From: QIAW01 sp035487295
GTDB lineage: Bacteria > Acidobacteriota > Terriglobia > Terriglobales > Acidobacteriaceae
Direction: 5' to 3'
Assembly (NCBI GenBank): GCA_035487295.1
Contig: DATHMH010000031.1
Coordinates: forward strand, 18,228-82,227
DNA length: 64,000 bases
Shown here: piece after piece, positions 54,300 to 62,700 of the stretch
Layout of the letters: every line of letters begins with the position of its first letter
How positions within the stretch are numbered: the stretch's first letter is position 1
Notes under the pieces: model-generated
Database searches by the model: none
The model's input: only the letters and a program-made list of their open reading frames with translations
What the model was told of the DNA's origin: nothing
Made by a program: the position numbers and the translations under genes

Positions 54300-54989
54300 T
54301 TAGTTCGCAGCTCTTGCTACTGCCTTCGCGCCGCTGACTGCATTGAGGAAAGCTCGTGCTGCGTCTGGGGCGGCTACCTGGCCCGTCAGTACAGCTCGAG
54401 TAGAAGCTTTGCGTCCATAGATCGCGCGAGTAGAGTCATCATCCCGCCGAATCGAGGCGCCTTCCAGCGTGGCGCCGACAAAAGCACCGTTGGCGCGGGA
54501 ATAGGTCAATATTTCCGTGTCCAGCTTCCAGTCCGTGTTGGCGGAAGCGTGGCGCCCCACCGGTCCGGCTGCCGCCGAAGCGTCGGTCCCAATCTCAAAC
54601 TTGCTGGCAATCAGATGCTCCATACCTTTTGCATTCTGAATAATCATGACCAGGTCCACGCCCTCGAGGCCTATCTGCAATCCAGCACTGCCTCCGCCGA
54701 TCGCGAAGAATGCAGGCGCGCTCCAGCCATTCTCCGTGCGGCATGTTGCCACACCTTTACCGTGCTTGCCTCCCAGGATGAAGCCGCCCTTGATCATATT
54801 GGGCACAACCGCGATACACTTTGCACCTTCCAGAACTTCTTCTGGAATGCCTTTATCGGGAGCGTCCATAATCGCGTGCAGCACTGTCGCTGAGTTGTCG
54901 AGCCGCTCCGCGGCATCCTGGCGCGCGGTTCCTGCCCAGCACAAGCCACTTACGCCCAGCATTACAATTAAGAATCTAAGTTTGTTCAT
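54300..54989 (-). CDS. SYLF-domain (Ysc84-like) exported lipid-binding protein
   Basis: A 229-residue protein: signal peptide to about residue 20 (SGLCWAG), then a SYLF domain with AERLDNSATVLHAIMDAPDKGIP, CIAVVPNMIKGGFILGGKHGKG, and a glycine-rich GPVGRHASA, typical of BON/SYLF/Ysc84 proteins that bind phosphoinositides in eukaryotes. The role in bacteria is not established. AGGA precedes the ATG. It is 130 nt upstream of the small membrane protein gene on the same strand and may be co-transcribed with it. Confidence 0.92.
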   Translation of the reverse strand: MNKLRFLIVMLGVSGLCWAGTARQDAAERLDNSATVLHAIMDAPDKGIPEEVLEGAKCIAVVPNMIKGGFILGGKHGKGVATCRTENGWSAPAFFAIGGGSAGLQIGLEGVDLVMIIQNAKGMEHLIASKFEIGTDASAAAGPVGRHASANTDWKLDTEILTYSRANGAFVGATLEGASIRRDDDSTRAIYGRKASTRAVLTGQVAAPDAARAFLNAVSGAKAVARAAN

Positions 54990-55409
54990 AATGAAATCCT
55001 TCTTTTTAAGAGTTTGCCCTCCGGATTTCCTGCTCCGGCCGGCGTTTGTAGTTCATTCGCAGGGTTAGTGCGAAGGAGAGCTTTCGCTTTATGAAAGAAT
55101 CTCCTTAACAAATCAGATAACGTTCGTGCGAATTAAAACCGTGACTCACTGAGGTGAAGATCGGCGTGAGCGCCGGGTTAGGCTTGCTGAAGTGCTTCCG
55201 CGGATTGAAATGCAAACCTGCGAACTTTTGATTTCAAAACTCGAATCGTTCCGGAGACTGTTACGACTCTTGACTCTTCACCTCGGAAATTTCGAGAGTC
55301 ATAAGGCACCATATCAAGCCTGGACATAAGCCGTCTGGTCAAGAACGCTCATAGACATGAAGTAGAAACGAGATACAGGAAGACTTAAAAAGACATAAGT
55401 GCTGGCGCA
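54990..55409. other. Intergenic region without a supported gene
   Basis: About 420 bases between the SYLF gene and the end of the ClpP-like gene, both leftward. It must hold the SYLF promoter but has no CTGTCA box; one weak half-site (CTGTTACGACTCTTGAC near 55259) lacks the second arm. No repeat or hairpin of note. Confidence 0.5.
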
Positions 55410-56033
55410 CTACGTCAGGAGGTTAGTAACCTGGGTTCCGGGAGGTGGAGCGAAATCTCCAATGCCATCCGCAATACCAAATTTTATAGCCTCTTTCCCG
55501 CAGAGGTACAAGTCATTGTATTTAAGCTCCGTCCACAACTCATCTGGCATGGTGACGTGATTTCGCAGGATAGCTTCTGTCCGTTCATCGTCGAGCACCA
55601 AGGCCTTTGCCAGGTGTTGAAGCCTGGAGGAGGTTGCAAATTGGGAACTATTAGTGCTGCGATGGATCATGAACGTTCCGCTGGCGGAAGTCTTGCGTCC
55701 CTTTGCCCCAAGATAGGCAATGACCGCAGCGGAGGAGAGCTGGCCGGCATTGTACAAAGTCACTGGAATTGGCAAGGCACGAAACATGTTGTACAGAAAT
55801 ACTCCATCCCCAACCGTGCCACCTGCGGATTGAAAGAGGATGTGAACATGCTTGGCCTCCCTCCCCATCGCGGTTGTTAAACAGTCGACGAGCCTTTGTG
55901 TGGTTACCTCCAGGATTGTCCCGCAAAAAATAGCCCATACCTCCTCAGGAGTTTGTATCGGACTTTGAGCAGGCGCAGCCGGCACACTTGTCGAAGTCGT
56001 CGGTATAGCCGGGATCGTTGGCGTTGTCACCAT
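55410..56033 (-). CDS. ClpP-like serine protease
   Basis: A 207-residue protein of the ClpP/crotonase fold. After a Thr/Pro/Ala-rich start (about 30 residues) the ClpP-like part has VHILFQSAGGTVGDGVFLYNMFRALPIPVTLYNAG, the candidate catalytic serine in QLSSAAVIAYLGA, the histidine in FMIHRST and a possible aspartate near DDERTEAIL. It lacks the GxASM context of housekeeping ClpP and no ClpX or ClpA neighbour is present, so it is a divergent ClpP-type protease. The unusual N-terminal linker may place it at another partner. Target unknown. No CTGTCA box upstream. Confidence 0.8.
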   Translation of the reverse strand: MVTTPTIPAIPTTSTSVPAAPAQSPIQTPEEVWAIFCGTILEVTTQRLVDCLTTAMGREAKHVHILFQSAGGTVGDGVFLYNMFRALPIPVTLYNAGQLSSAAVIAYLGAKGRKTSASGTFMIHRSTNSSQFATSSRLQHLAKALVLDDERTEAILRNHVTMPDELWTELKYNDLYLCGKEAIKFGIADGIGDFAPPPGTQVTNLLT

Positions 56034-56175
56034 AGTGTTTGTACCTTTTCAAAACTCGAAGTTGTTGCAGCCCGTCTGGCCCTTAACTCATGAGATGCGT
56101 GGGAGCAAAGAATGAACAAGCGCGACCAATCGAGTTGAACGCGCCTGTCTTGATCGAAGAGCCGCTGAAGCACAA

Positions 56176-56712
56176 TTATCTGTGGTCGCGGGAATCGGTG
56201 CGGTTGCCACCCAGGTTCGGGTAGTCCTGCTGATAGTTCTGCTGGTAACCCTGCTGATAGCCCTGCATGTAACCATGACGGTACTGTACCTTATATTGGT
56301 TTTTATCGCCGAAGTTGGAGCTATAACCCTGGTTTGCATTCTTGTAGTTGCTCCTTTGCGTGGGGCGAGAGCGTTGTCTTTCCTGCCTGTCTTCCAAGCC
56401 ATCGTGCTGTCCATTCTGCACGCCGGTCTGAAAGGCTTGATCGCGGTTGCGGTTCCATTGATCAACGCGATCCTGCTGGTTGTAATTGCTGTTGGCGTTG
56501 TGATCGCGATTGTCCCCGTCCTGGCGGTTATTGTTTTGGTAGTTAGGGTCATTCACGCCGCCGTTCTGCCTATCCTGGTCCTGTCTTTGGTCTTGTCCGC
56601 GGACATGGTCATCCTGTGATTGTTGTGCTCTGGCCAATCCAGGGGCGGCGAGCAAACCAACAGTGATGACAAGTGCAAACATCCATGTTGCTTTTCGTAA
56701 ATTAAATTTCAT
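56176..56712 (-). CDS. Exported Asn/Gln/Arg-rich low-complexity protein
   Basis: About 178 residues from ATG 56712 (MKFNLRKATWMFALVITVG with cleavage near ARAQ). The mature part is almost entirely Gln, Asn, Asp, Arg and Tyr, including a tandem YMQGYQQGYQQNYQQDYP near the end. No hydrophobic core or known domain. Such exported, presumably disordered proteins are common in these bacteria and their role is unknown. The frame is open ten codons further upstream. The antisense frame (56182-56619 plus) looks hydrophobic only because it mirrors the Asn/Gln codons. Confidence 0.75.
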   Translation of the reverse strand: MKFNLRKATWMFALVITVGLLAAPGLARAQQSQDDHVRGQDQRQDQDRQNGGVNDPNYQNNNRQDGDNRDHNANSNYNQQDRVDQWNRNRDQAFQTGVQNGQHDGLEDRQERQRSRPTQRSNYKNANQGYSSNFGDKNQYKVQYRHGYMQGYQQGYQQNYQQDYPNLGGNRTDSRDHR

Positions 56713-56958
56713 TGCAAAACTCCATTCTGCTGTTAAAAACATTAGAGAGCGGTCCAGCGCTCAAGAAACTGCGTAAGATACGGTTCGGTCTGGCAGTTGG
56801 AACAAAGGCCAGCTTTACATAAGAACCAGATATTATTTCTATACCTCCGTTTGAGATCACCCTTGATGTTAGCGAACCAGCGGGTCGAAGGTCTGAGCAC
56901 AATCGCTCAAGTATCGGGGACCGGGGCGCTCGTACTTCCAGATCGCGGCGACGAATCA

Positions 56959-57150
56959 CTACGTTCCGATATGAATCCGGGAAAGGGAATGAAAAAGTCC
57001 AAAGACATTCATGAGCCACAGAACCACGGCAATAACAACGACGCCGTTCAAAATTGACTTGATGGATCCTTGCATCGGAATGAAGCGATTCACCAGCCAC
57101 AACAGGACACCTACCACGATTAGAATTTCAAGCAGTTGAATTAAAGGCAT
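56959..57150 (-). CDS. Small membrane protein, Thivi_2564-like
   Basis: A 63-residue protein with two helices (LLEILIVVGVLLWLVNRFI and LNGVVVIAVVLWLMNVFGL) around an IPMQGSIKSI turn, the pattern of the Thivi_2564-like membrane family. GGAAGG about ten bases before the ATG. Function unknown; such proteins often neighbour stress genes, as here. Confidence 0.8.
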   Translation of the reverse strand: MPLIQLLEILIVVGVLLWLVNRFIPMQGSIKSILNGVVVIAVVLWLMNVFGLFHSLSRIHIGT

Positions 57151-57384
57151 GATTTTTGACCTTCCTTATTTTGCGGGCCAACTCCTCTCATCCGTCTGGA
57201 GGGCTTGCCCTAATTTCAATGTTCGAGAGTTTTAGACTCGTATCATGTTTCGCCGTAAGATTTCGCGGTATTCACACGGATGGAAAACTCCGATGGGTGG
57301 ATGTGTTTACTCTACACACTCAGCAGAATCAACAATGACAGGTGCGGGCTTTCGCGTCTGCGCAAGATAGCTCACATGCAGGGA

Positions 57385-57684
57385 TTAAGATTGCCGGTCG
57401 CCGGCGGCCAGATCGAATACCGAAACGTCGGTGCGTTCGGTGCTGTTCAGTGGCGTATAGGAATTTTTAGCAACATTCAACTCCAGGGAGTGCATCTGCG
57501 CCCACGAATACTCAAACTCCCGTCCACAGTCAAAGCAGACCTGGTATGTTCGGTTCTTGATCGTGAACACGCGGCTCAGCCGGCTGTGCTGACACCCGAA
57601 GGCAAACTGGAAAATCGACAGCAGTAGTTTCATAAATCCCGTGCGGGCTGCGATTGCGCTCCACTTTATGGTTTTCATGAGCAT
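57385..57684 (-). CDS. Small cysteine-motif protein, acidobacterial type
   Basis: A 99-residue protein with CQHSRLSRVFTIKNRTYQVC, then FDCGREFEYSWAQM. The cysteine and histidine positions suggest a zinc site, and VFTIKxRTYQVCFDCGxEFxYSW is a phrase I recognise from small conserved proteins of Acidobacteriota; function unknown. It starts with a hydrophobic helix (FMKLLLSIFQFAFG), so the protein may be membrane-associated. The C-terminal 40 residues are polar. ATG 57678 is an alternative start. Confidence 0.7.
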   Translation of the reverse strand: MLMKTIKWSAIAARTGFMKLLLSIFQFAFGCQHSRLSRVFTIKNRTYQVCFDCGREFEYSWAQMHSLELNVAKNSYTPLNSTERTDVSVFDLAAGDRQS

Positions 57685-58001
57685 TTATTTCATCCTTTTG
57701 TGGCGCAGAAAACTCCAACCGCGAACGCACATTGTCGTGGCAAACTCCGGCCTCAGAGGAGATGTCAGCCATCTGGTTTGACAGATTACTTGCTCTTCCA
57801 TACATCAAGAATCGCTCATTTCCTCTTGCAATACTGTGCAGAATGGTACTCCTCCGGACTACAGGCGAAGGCAGGAAGGGTTTGAATGTTTCGGAAGAGG
57901 GAGAGCAATCTAGACCAGTTAATGTTTGATGTCTGGGCGATCATGACACTTGCGGTCGCCCGCAACCAGGTTCGCTGGGCAGGGGATGCGCGGAGACTCT
58001 T
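57685..58001. other. Divergent intergenic region
   Basis: Separates the leftward cysteine-motif gene from the rightward AsmA gene. Short frames without features; no CTGTCA box (a TTTGACAG half-site near 57782 has no partner). Confidence 0.5.
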
Positions 58002-59642
58002 ATGAAAAAGAAAATGTTATACATCGCCGGGGGACTAGCCGGCATCGTGGTGGTTCTTGTGATCGCTGCACACTTGCTAATCGATGCCAACAGCTTTCGT
58101 CCTGCCATCGAGGCACAACTCAGCAATTCACTAGGCAGGCAGGTGAAGATAGATGATTTGAGCCTATCGCTGTTCTCAGGTGGAATCTCTGCCCGCGACA
58201 TCAGCATTGCGGACGACCCCGCTTTCAGCCACGCGCCATTTCTGACCGCGAAATCGGTCGATGTCAGTGTGGAACTGATGCCGCTGTTGCTCTCACGTTC
58301 GGTGCGCCTGACCGCCCTGACACTGAAAGAACCGGAGCTTGTCCTGCTGCGTTCATCCTCAGGCAAATGGAACTTCTCCAGCCTGGGCGGCGGCCCGAAA
58401 GCGGCGTCAACGGCTTCGGCGCCAAACTCCCCGCCACAGGAGTTGGCGATCCAAAAACTGCAGATCGTCAACGGCCGGGTGACGGTTGGCAGCTGGTTAA
58501 ATCCCGAGAACCCCAGCAAATACGAGGCGGTGAACGTGACTGCGCGCAACGTTTCCTACGAATCCCAGATTCCGTTTACGTTCGCAGCCATGACTCCCGG
58601 CGGCGGTGATGTGAAGGTGGAAGGCACGGCGGGACCGATCAACCGCGTGGATACTGCGGAGACGCCTCTTTCGGCGGCCATCACGTTGCAGCACTTAGAT
58701 CTCGCCACCACCGGATTTATTGATCCTTCGTCCGGTCTGGGTGGGTTGCTCGATTACACGGGCACTTTGAAATCCGACGGCAAGAACGCACACACAGAGG
58801 GCACAGTGAAGGCGGAGAGGCTGCGGTTGACTCGTAACGGTGGGCCAGCCAAAGCGCCGGTGACAGTTGATTATGCGACCGACTACGATCTGGCTCAGCA
58901 AGCCGGCGTACTTTCCCGCGGAGACATCCACACAGGAACTAGCACGGCACATCTTTTGGGCAATTACACGCAGGGGCAATCTACTGTGGTCCATTTGAAG
59001 CTGAACGGATCGGCGTTGCCTATGGCTGATATCGAAGGCCTGCTACCCGCGGTGGGCGTGGTACTGCCTGCCGGCGCTGGGCTGCAGGGGGGCACCGCAG
59101 ATGCCGCCCTGGCGATCGAAGGCGCGGTGGACCGGCTGGTGACGACCGGCGATCTGAACGTCTCAAACGCACGTCTGACCGGATTCGACCTGGCCTCAAA
59201 GATGTCTACATTATCTGCGCTGACGGGGATGAAGGGAGGGGCAGACACGCTCATACAGACCCTCAGCTCGAACCTCCGCATCGCGCCAGAAGGCATCCGG
59301 GCAGACAACGTGAAACTGATTGTTCCCGCGATAGGAACGATGACAGGGCGAGGAACCATCGGAGCTAACAACACGCTCGACTTTCACATGCTTGCGACTC
59401 TGGCGAACCCCGGCCAGGGCAGCACACTAGGGAAGATGGCTTCCGGTATCCCCGTGCTTGGGCAAAGCGCTAAAGGAACTATCCCTTTTATGATCCAGGG
59501 AACCACCTCGTCACCGGTTTTTGTGCCTGACGTGGCTGGCATGGTGAGCGGCGGCATGCTCACTTCGCTCCAACCACAGCAGCAACCGGGTCAACAGGGC
59601 TTGGGCGGCATGCTGGGCGGGTTATTAGGAAAGAAGAAATAG
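58002..59642 (+). CDS. AsmA-family envelope protein
   Basis: A 546-residue protein with an N-terminal membrane anchor (MLYIAGGLAGIVVVLVIAAHLLI, then DANSFRPAIEAQLSNSLGRQVKIDDLSL). This is the classical AsmA start. A long periplasmic beta-rich body follows, with LSLFSGGISARDISIADDP, an AsmA-like VKAERLRLTRNG and a C-terminal AsmA_2 region (LTGFDLASKMSTLS, GTMTGRGTIGANNTLDFHM), and a Gln/Gly-rich tail ending GLLGKKK. AsmA-like proteins bridge the periplasm and are linked to phospholipid transport and outer membrane integrity. The size (546) is that of short AsmA homologues. Confidence 0.9.
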   Translation: MKKKMLYIAGGLAGIVVVLVIAAHLLIDANSFRPAIEAQLSNSLGRQVKIDDLSLSLFSGGISARDISIADDPAFSHAPFLTAKSVDVSVELMPLLLSRSVRLTALTLKEPELVLLRSSSGKWNFSSLGGGPKAASTASAPNSPPQELAIQKLQIVNGRVTVGSWLNPENPSKYEAVNVTARNVSYESQIPFTFAAMTPGGGDVKVEGTAGPINRVDTAETPLSAAITLQHLDLATTGFIDPSSGLGGLLDYTGTLKSDGKNAHTEGTVKAERLRLTRNGGPAKAPVTVDYATDYDLAQQAGVLSRGDIHTGTSTAHLLGNYTQGQSTVVHLKLNGSALPMADIEGLLPAVGVVLPAGAGLQGGTADAALAIEGAVDRLVTTGDLNVSNARLTGFDLASKMSTLSALTGMKGGADTLIQTLSSNLRIAPEGIRADNVKLIVPAIGTMTGRGTIGANNTLDFHMLATLANPGQGSTLGKMASGIPVLGQSAKGTIPFMIQGTTSSPVFVPDVAGMVSGGMLTSLQPQQQPGQQGLGGMLGGLLGKKK

Positions 59643-59690
59643 GCAAGTAACGATCTCGCGGCACTCAACTGCCATAGCTCCGGAGGTTGC

Positions 59691-60002
59691 ATGATTCCCC
59701 CCAACGTTGACGATCCTATGAAATCCATCCTGACGCCACCACCCGCGGATCTTACGATTCATGTGGGCCGCGGGTCACCTTCCGAGAACTGTGCAAAGAT
59801 CAGGGCCCTCGGCTTCACAATATCTAAGCGGATAAAAATGTACGGCGAACGTTTTGAGCTGGTTTCCGATCCCTTTGATGACGATGGATGCACCGCAGTT
59901 CACGCCATTAGCGGAAATGATCCCAGGATGCGTACACTTCGGCTTCCAGTAGCAATTCTTATAGGTTTGTCAGGCCGATTTAGAAGAATCCAACGATTTT
60001 AG
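59691..60002 (+). CDS. Conserved hypothetical protein, acidobacterial type
   Basis: A 103-residue soluble protein: VDDPMKSILTPP start, then ALGFTISKRIKMYGERFELVSDPFDDDGC and DPRMRTLRLPVAILIGL. The KMYGERFELVSDPF and TLRLPV(A/S)IL(I/V)GL phrases recur in small proteins of Acidobacteriota. No known fold was identified. It lies 48 nt behind the AsmA gene on the same strand. The C-terminal SGRFRRIQRF is basic. Confidence 0.65.
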   Translation: MIPPNVDDPMKSILTPPPADLTIHVGRGSPSENCAKIRALGFTISKRIKMYGERFELVSDPFDDDGCTAVHAISGNDPRMRTLRLPVAILIGLSGRFRRIQRF

Positions 60003-60188
60003 TTCCATTGGCCTGTGGGGTGTTGGCCACGTGATGGATTCTGTTCAATTTCAGCGGGCACAAGAGCTATTATTCGGCCCGTTCTTGTTGGGGCTGGCTA
60101 TGTAGAGATAGAACCGGTTTAAGCGGTGCGGAGGGCCAGGGTGTGGATTCGTGTTGCAGGAGGCTCCCGGAGGAGTAGTCTTAAGCAT

Positions 60189-60338
60189 ATGACCCTAATC
60201 AATGTTAAAGCCCCACCCAATCCCAGGCCCAAAGTTGTTGTTAAAGGTCCTATTCGCTGCCATAAATGCCAATTGCTTTGCCAGGACGCCGACCATTATC
60301 TCAGCCATCCCTGCGAGCCCAAAAGGCGATCGCTGTGA
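60189..60338 (+). CDS. Tiny CHC-type protein, possible zinc binder
   Basis: A 49-residue frame with CHKCQLLCQDADHYLSHPC, four cysteines and two histidines, preceded by a Pro/Lys-rich start (VKAPPNPRPKVVVKG). It has the cysteine density of a zinc finger or metal-binding peptide. No strong ribosome site near ATG 60189; the frame is open to 60126. Probably real but weakly supported. Confidence 0.45.
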   Translation: MTLINVKAPPNPRPKVVVKGPIRCHKCQLLCQDADHYLSHPCEPKRRSL

Positions 60339-60523
60339 GCACGAGAGGGCTGTGAACGGGCGGCTCCGGGCAAAACTGAGGAAATGGCTCGAGAATTCCA
60401 CCTTGAGGGCAAACCGCGCCTCCGAAAGCAGTACAAAAACACGGTCGAGTGATCATTTGTGAACAGATTTGCGCCCCTTTCACTGAGAGACTATGTCGTA
60501 ACTAGACGTGTAAGGAGGTTCCC

Positions 60524-61174
60524 GTGCTTGATGCCTTCGAACATCGGATCCTGCTGGTCATGGCCGATGCCGACAATCGCGAGACCTATGCATTATTACT
60601 GGCTTCTGATGGCTACGATATTTCCACCGCTGAAGACGGCTTTAGCGGCCTCTTGCTGTTAGGCGAAGAGTGCCCTGACGTACTGGTTTGTGACGTCAAC
60701 ATGCAGCACATGTCGGGGCCTGCGTTTCTCTCCGCGGTTCGCCACCGGCTCCCCCAGGTGCTGGTTGTTGCCATGGGCGAAGCCACTTCGAGTGAAATCA
60801 CTGCTGACGCATTCCATCCAAAGGGAGGGAAGGAGCCCGAAGCACTCTTGGGAACTATCGCACACCTGATTCGAACATCCGGCGCAAAGGCGAGTGCCGA
60901 TACGAAAAGCCCTTCTGCGGTTGAGATTCCCTGCAACTGGAAAGCTTCGCGAGCAACACCTTACATCGTCGTGACTTGCACAAAGTGTCTGCAATCATTT
61001 TCATTGGACCTGGCTGAGCGAGCGCCGGCCCAGGTCCTGGAGACATCCTGCATTTTCTGCCGCAATAAAATCAGATACGTCATTGATTCTTCATTTTCCG
61101 TGGGGCTTCTGCTCAAGGCGGAGCGCGACTGGCGAGAGCCGGAGGCGAGGAACCCTGCAGGCCAGGAGGATTAA
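60524..61174 (+). CDS. Receiver domain fused to a zinc-ribbon-like C-terminus
   Basis: A 216-residue protein starting with GTG behind a strong AGGAGG. Residues 8-115 form a receiver: acidic residues MADAD, phosphoacceptor Asp57 in LVCDVNMQHMSG and a Lys in FHPKGG (the usual switch Thr/Ser region is VVAMGEATSS). A linker (about 120-150) leads to a C-terminal part with CTKCLQSF and CIFCRNKIRY, a CxxC pair, plausibly zinc binding. There is no helix-turn-helix. This receiver/zinc-ribbon fusion is uncommon; it could recruit a partner or bind nucleic acid. Confidence 0.8.
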   Translation: MLDAFEHRILLVMADADNRETYALLLASDGYDISTAEDGFSGLLLLGEECPDVLVCDVNMQHMSGPAFLSAVRHRLPQVLVVAMGEATSSEITADAFHPKGGKEPEALLGTIAHLIRTSGAKASADTKSPSAVEIPCNWKASRATPYIVVTCTKCLQSFSLDLAERAPAQVLETSCIFCRNKIRYVIDSSFSVGLLLKAERDWREPEARNPAGQED

Positions 61175-61202
61175 GATGCCATCCTGGTCTTCAGTTCCGC
61201 CA

Positions 61203-61784
61203 TTACGCCGCTTCTTTCTTTTCACCAGGGGTTTGTCCCTGCACTAATTCCTCGAATAGTGATCGGTAGTGAATCATCGCTGTTCTCAGATCTTCGGTAT
61301 TTGCTTCCCCTTTTCCGAGCCGCAGCGCGATTCCGTGAGCGGATCGGTAATTTTCCACTACTCGGGGATGGTCGACAGAGATGTCTGCGGCACGTTGATC
61401 AAAATCGGCCACAGGATATCCACGAGCCTTCATTAAGGAACACACCAGCTCGTCGGCTTCGGTAACGGCCCCTTTCGGATAGTCAACAAAGCGGGACTGC
61501 ACTGAGTTCCATTCGCCAGAAAAGCGTTCCCGTTCCGTGGGATGGAGATCGCGGATCTTAAGCTTTTCAACCCGCTTCTCACGATCCGCCAACTTCGATT
61601 CGGCTCTTCGTTCGGACCCATGCTGTTGCACCGCCCGCTGGTACTCCGGCCCAAAACGCTGGCGCAGGCCTGCAGTCGTAGCTCTGCGTCTTCGCCTGAA
61701 CAGCCACGAAAGGGCCGCGATGAGCACAATCACCACGACTGCAATCACAATCAGTTTGGGATCCATCAGTTGTTGAAGATTCAT
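61203..61784 (-). CDS. Membrane-anchored protein, acidobacterial type
   Basis: A 193-residue protein with an N-terminal membrane helix (LIVIAVVVIVLIAALSWLF) followed by RRRRR, so the body is cytoplasmic. The rest is charged and helical: RFGPEYQRAVQQHG, then RERFSGEWNSVQSRFVDYPK, ADELVCSLMKARGYPVADFDQRAADISVDHP and ENYRSAHGIALR. I recognise this arrangement (GPEYDRAV, LMxxRGYPV, RAAxxSVDHP) as a conserved protein of soil bacteria without known function. The ATG is convergent with the receiver/zinc-ribbon gene. Confidence 0.8.
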   Translation of the reverse strand: MNLQQLMDPKLIVIAVVVIVLIAALSWLFRRRRRATTAGLRQRFGPEYQRAVQQHGSERRAESKLADREKRVEKLKIRDLHPTERERFSGEWNSVQSRFVDYPKGAVTEADELVCSLMKARGYPVADFDQRAADISVDHPRVVENYRSAHGIALRLGKGEANTEDLRTAMIHYRSLFEELVQGQTPGEKKEAA

Positions 61785-61994
61785 CGTAAGACCTCACTTG
61801 TACCACATCAGTATTACATCCGAGGGCTTAAACAACTGCCCAGAATTGAACATCCTGCACGCCAACTATGAAAAGGGGTTGCGGCGCCGGGGGGCAATCT
61901 CCCAGAGCGTCTGCGGCCCGCCATTCTGCGCACCACCCGTGACTCTTCAGTTCAAATCAGCATCTCAATTACCAGGACCTGCGAAAGGGGTTTC

Positions 61995-62660
61995 GTGCAT
62001 TATCACTTTGACGATCAAATCCGGAAAAACACGGAAGTGGCATTGCGGGTAAAGCAGTTTATAGGCGTAGCCGTCGTTGGTGGCGTGGCTTTATTCTTCG
62101 CCTTTACAGTATCTTGCGGTGTCAATTTTGGTGCGGTTCAGCCGCAGGATCTTTGCAAATGCACACCTCTGGAGCCGGACGTTGCCGATTTCCGCCACGA
62201 CGAGAAGCATGTCCCAATTCCCAATATGACACCAACAGAGACTACGGTTGACACCATTCTCAGTTGGCCGCAGGATGACATCATTCTTCCGGACGCACCT
62301 CGAACTGGGCGCGAACTGCAGGTGTTTCATGTTGCGCAGGCATTTCTACAGAACGTGCGCGTTAACGGCGAAGACTGTGACGTCAACTTTGAGATTTCTC
62401 AAACAGCAGATCGAAGTGCTCCCAGAGTGATCGTGGAGACGCCTGTTGATAGCGAATTTTGCAGCGCGCGAAAAAATATTCAATCGCAATTAACGCAACA
62501 TGGGTTTCGTCTTGACGCAGAGCATGGTGGGGAACTGCCGCAAGCTTTGCCGGCGGAGGTCCTGGGAATGGCATTCGAAGATTTTGAGCATAATCGTGGA
62601 TCTGGACAGGTTATGACGTTATGGGAACTCCACCCCGCAACTGTAAATCTGCTCCCCTAG
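61995..62660 (+). CDS. Exported protein of unknown family
   Basis: A 221-residue protein with one hydrophobic stretch (FIGVAVVGGVALFFAFTVSCGV, about 22-43) ending in a possible lipobox (FTVSC), so it may be a lipoprotein. The mature part is hydrophilic, with a C-terminal compact region (FLQNVRVNGEDCDVNFEIS, VDSEFCSARKNIQSQLTQHGF). The hydrophobic N-terminus is not at the very start, so the true start might be an internal codon, e.g. GTG 62048, just before LRVKQFIGVAV. Family not recognised. Confidence 0.6.
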   Translation: MHYHFDDQIRKNTEVALRVKQFIGVAVVGGVALFFAFTVSCGVNFGAVQPQDLCKCTPLEPDVADFRHDEKHVPIPNMTPTETTVDTILSWPQDDIILPDAPRTGRELQVFHVAQAFLQNVRVNGEDCDVNFEISQTADRSAPRVIVETPVDSEFCSARKNIQSQLTQHGFRLDAEHGGELPQALPAEVLGMAFEDFEHNRGSGQVMTLWELHPATVNLLP

Positions 62661-62700
62661 GCCGGCCTGAACCAGTTATGGAATGCTCTGAGGTGATTCG

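Noticed and set aside
55250..55275. Possible box near 55259 (CTGTTACGACTCTTGAC)
   Set aside because: The two halves are 17 bases apart in total and the second arm lacks CAG; no matching -10 was seen.
56182..56619. 145-codon hydrophobic plus-strand frame
   Set aside because: It is the complement of Asn/Gln/Asp codons in the low-complexity exported protein, which gives Val/Leu/Ile codons artificially.
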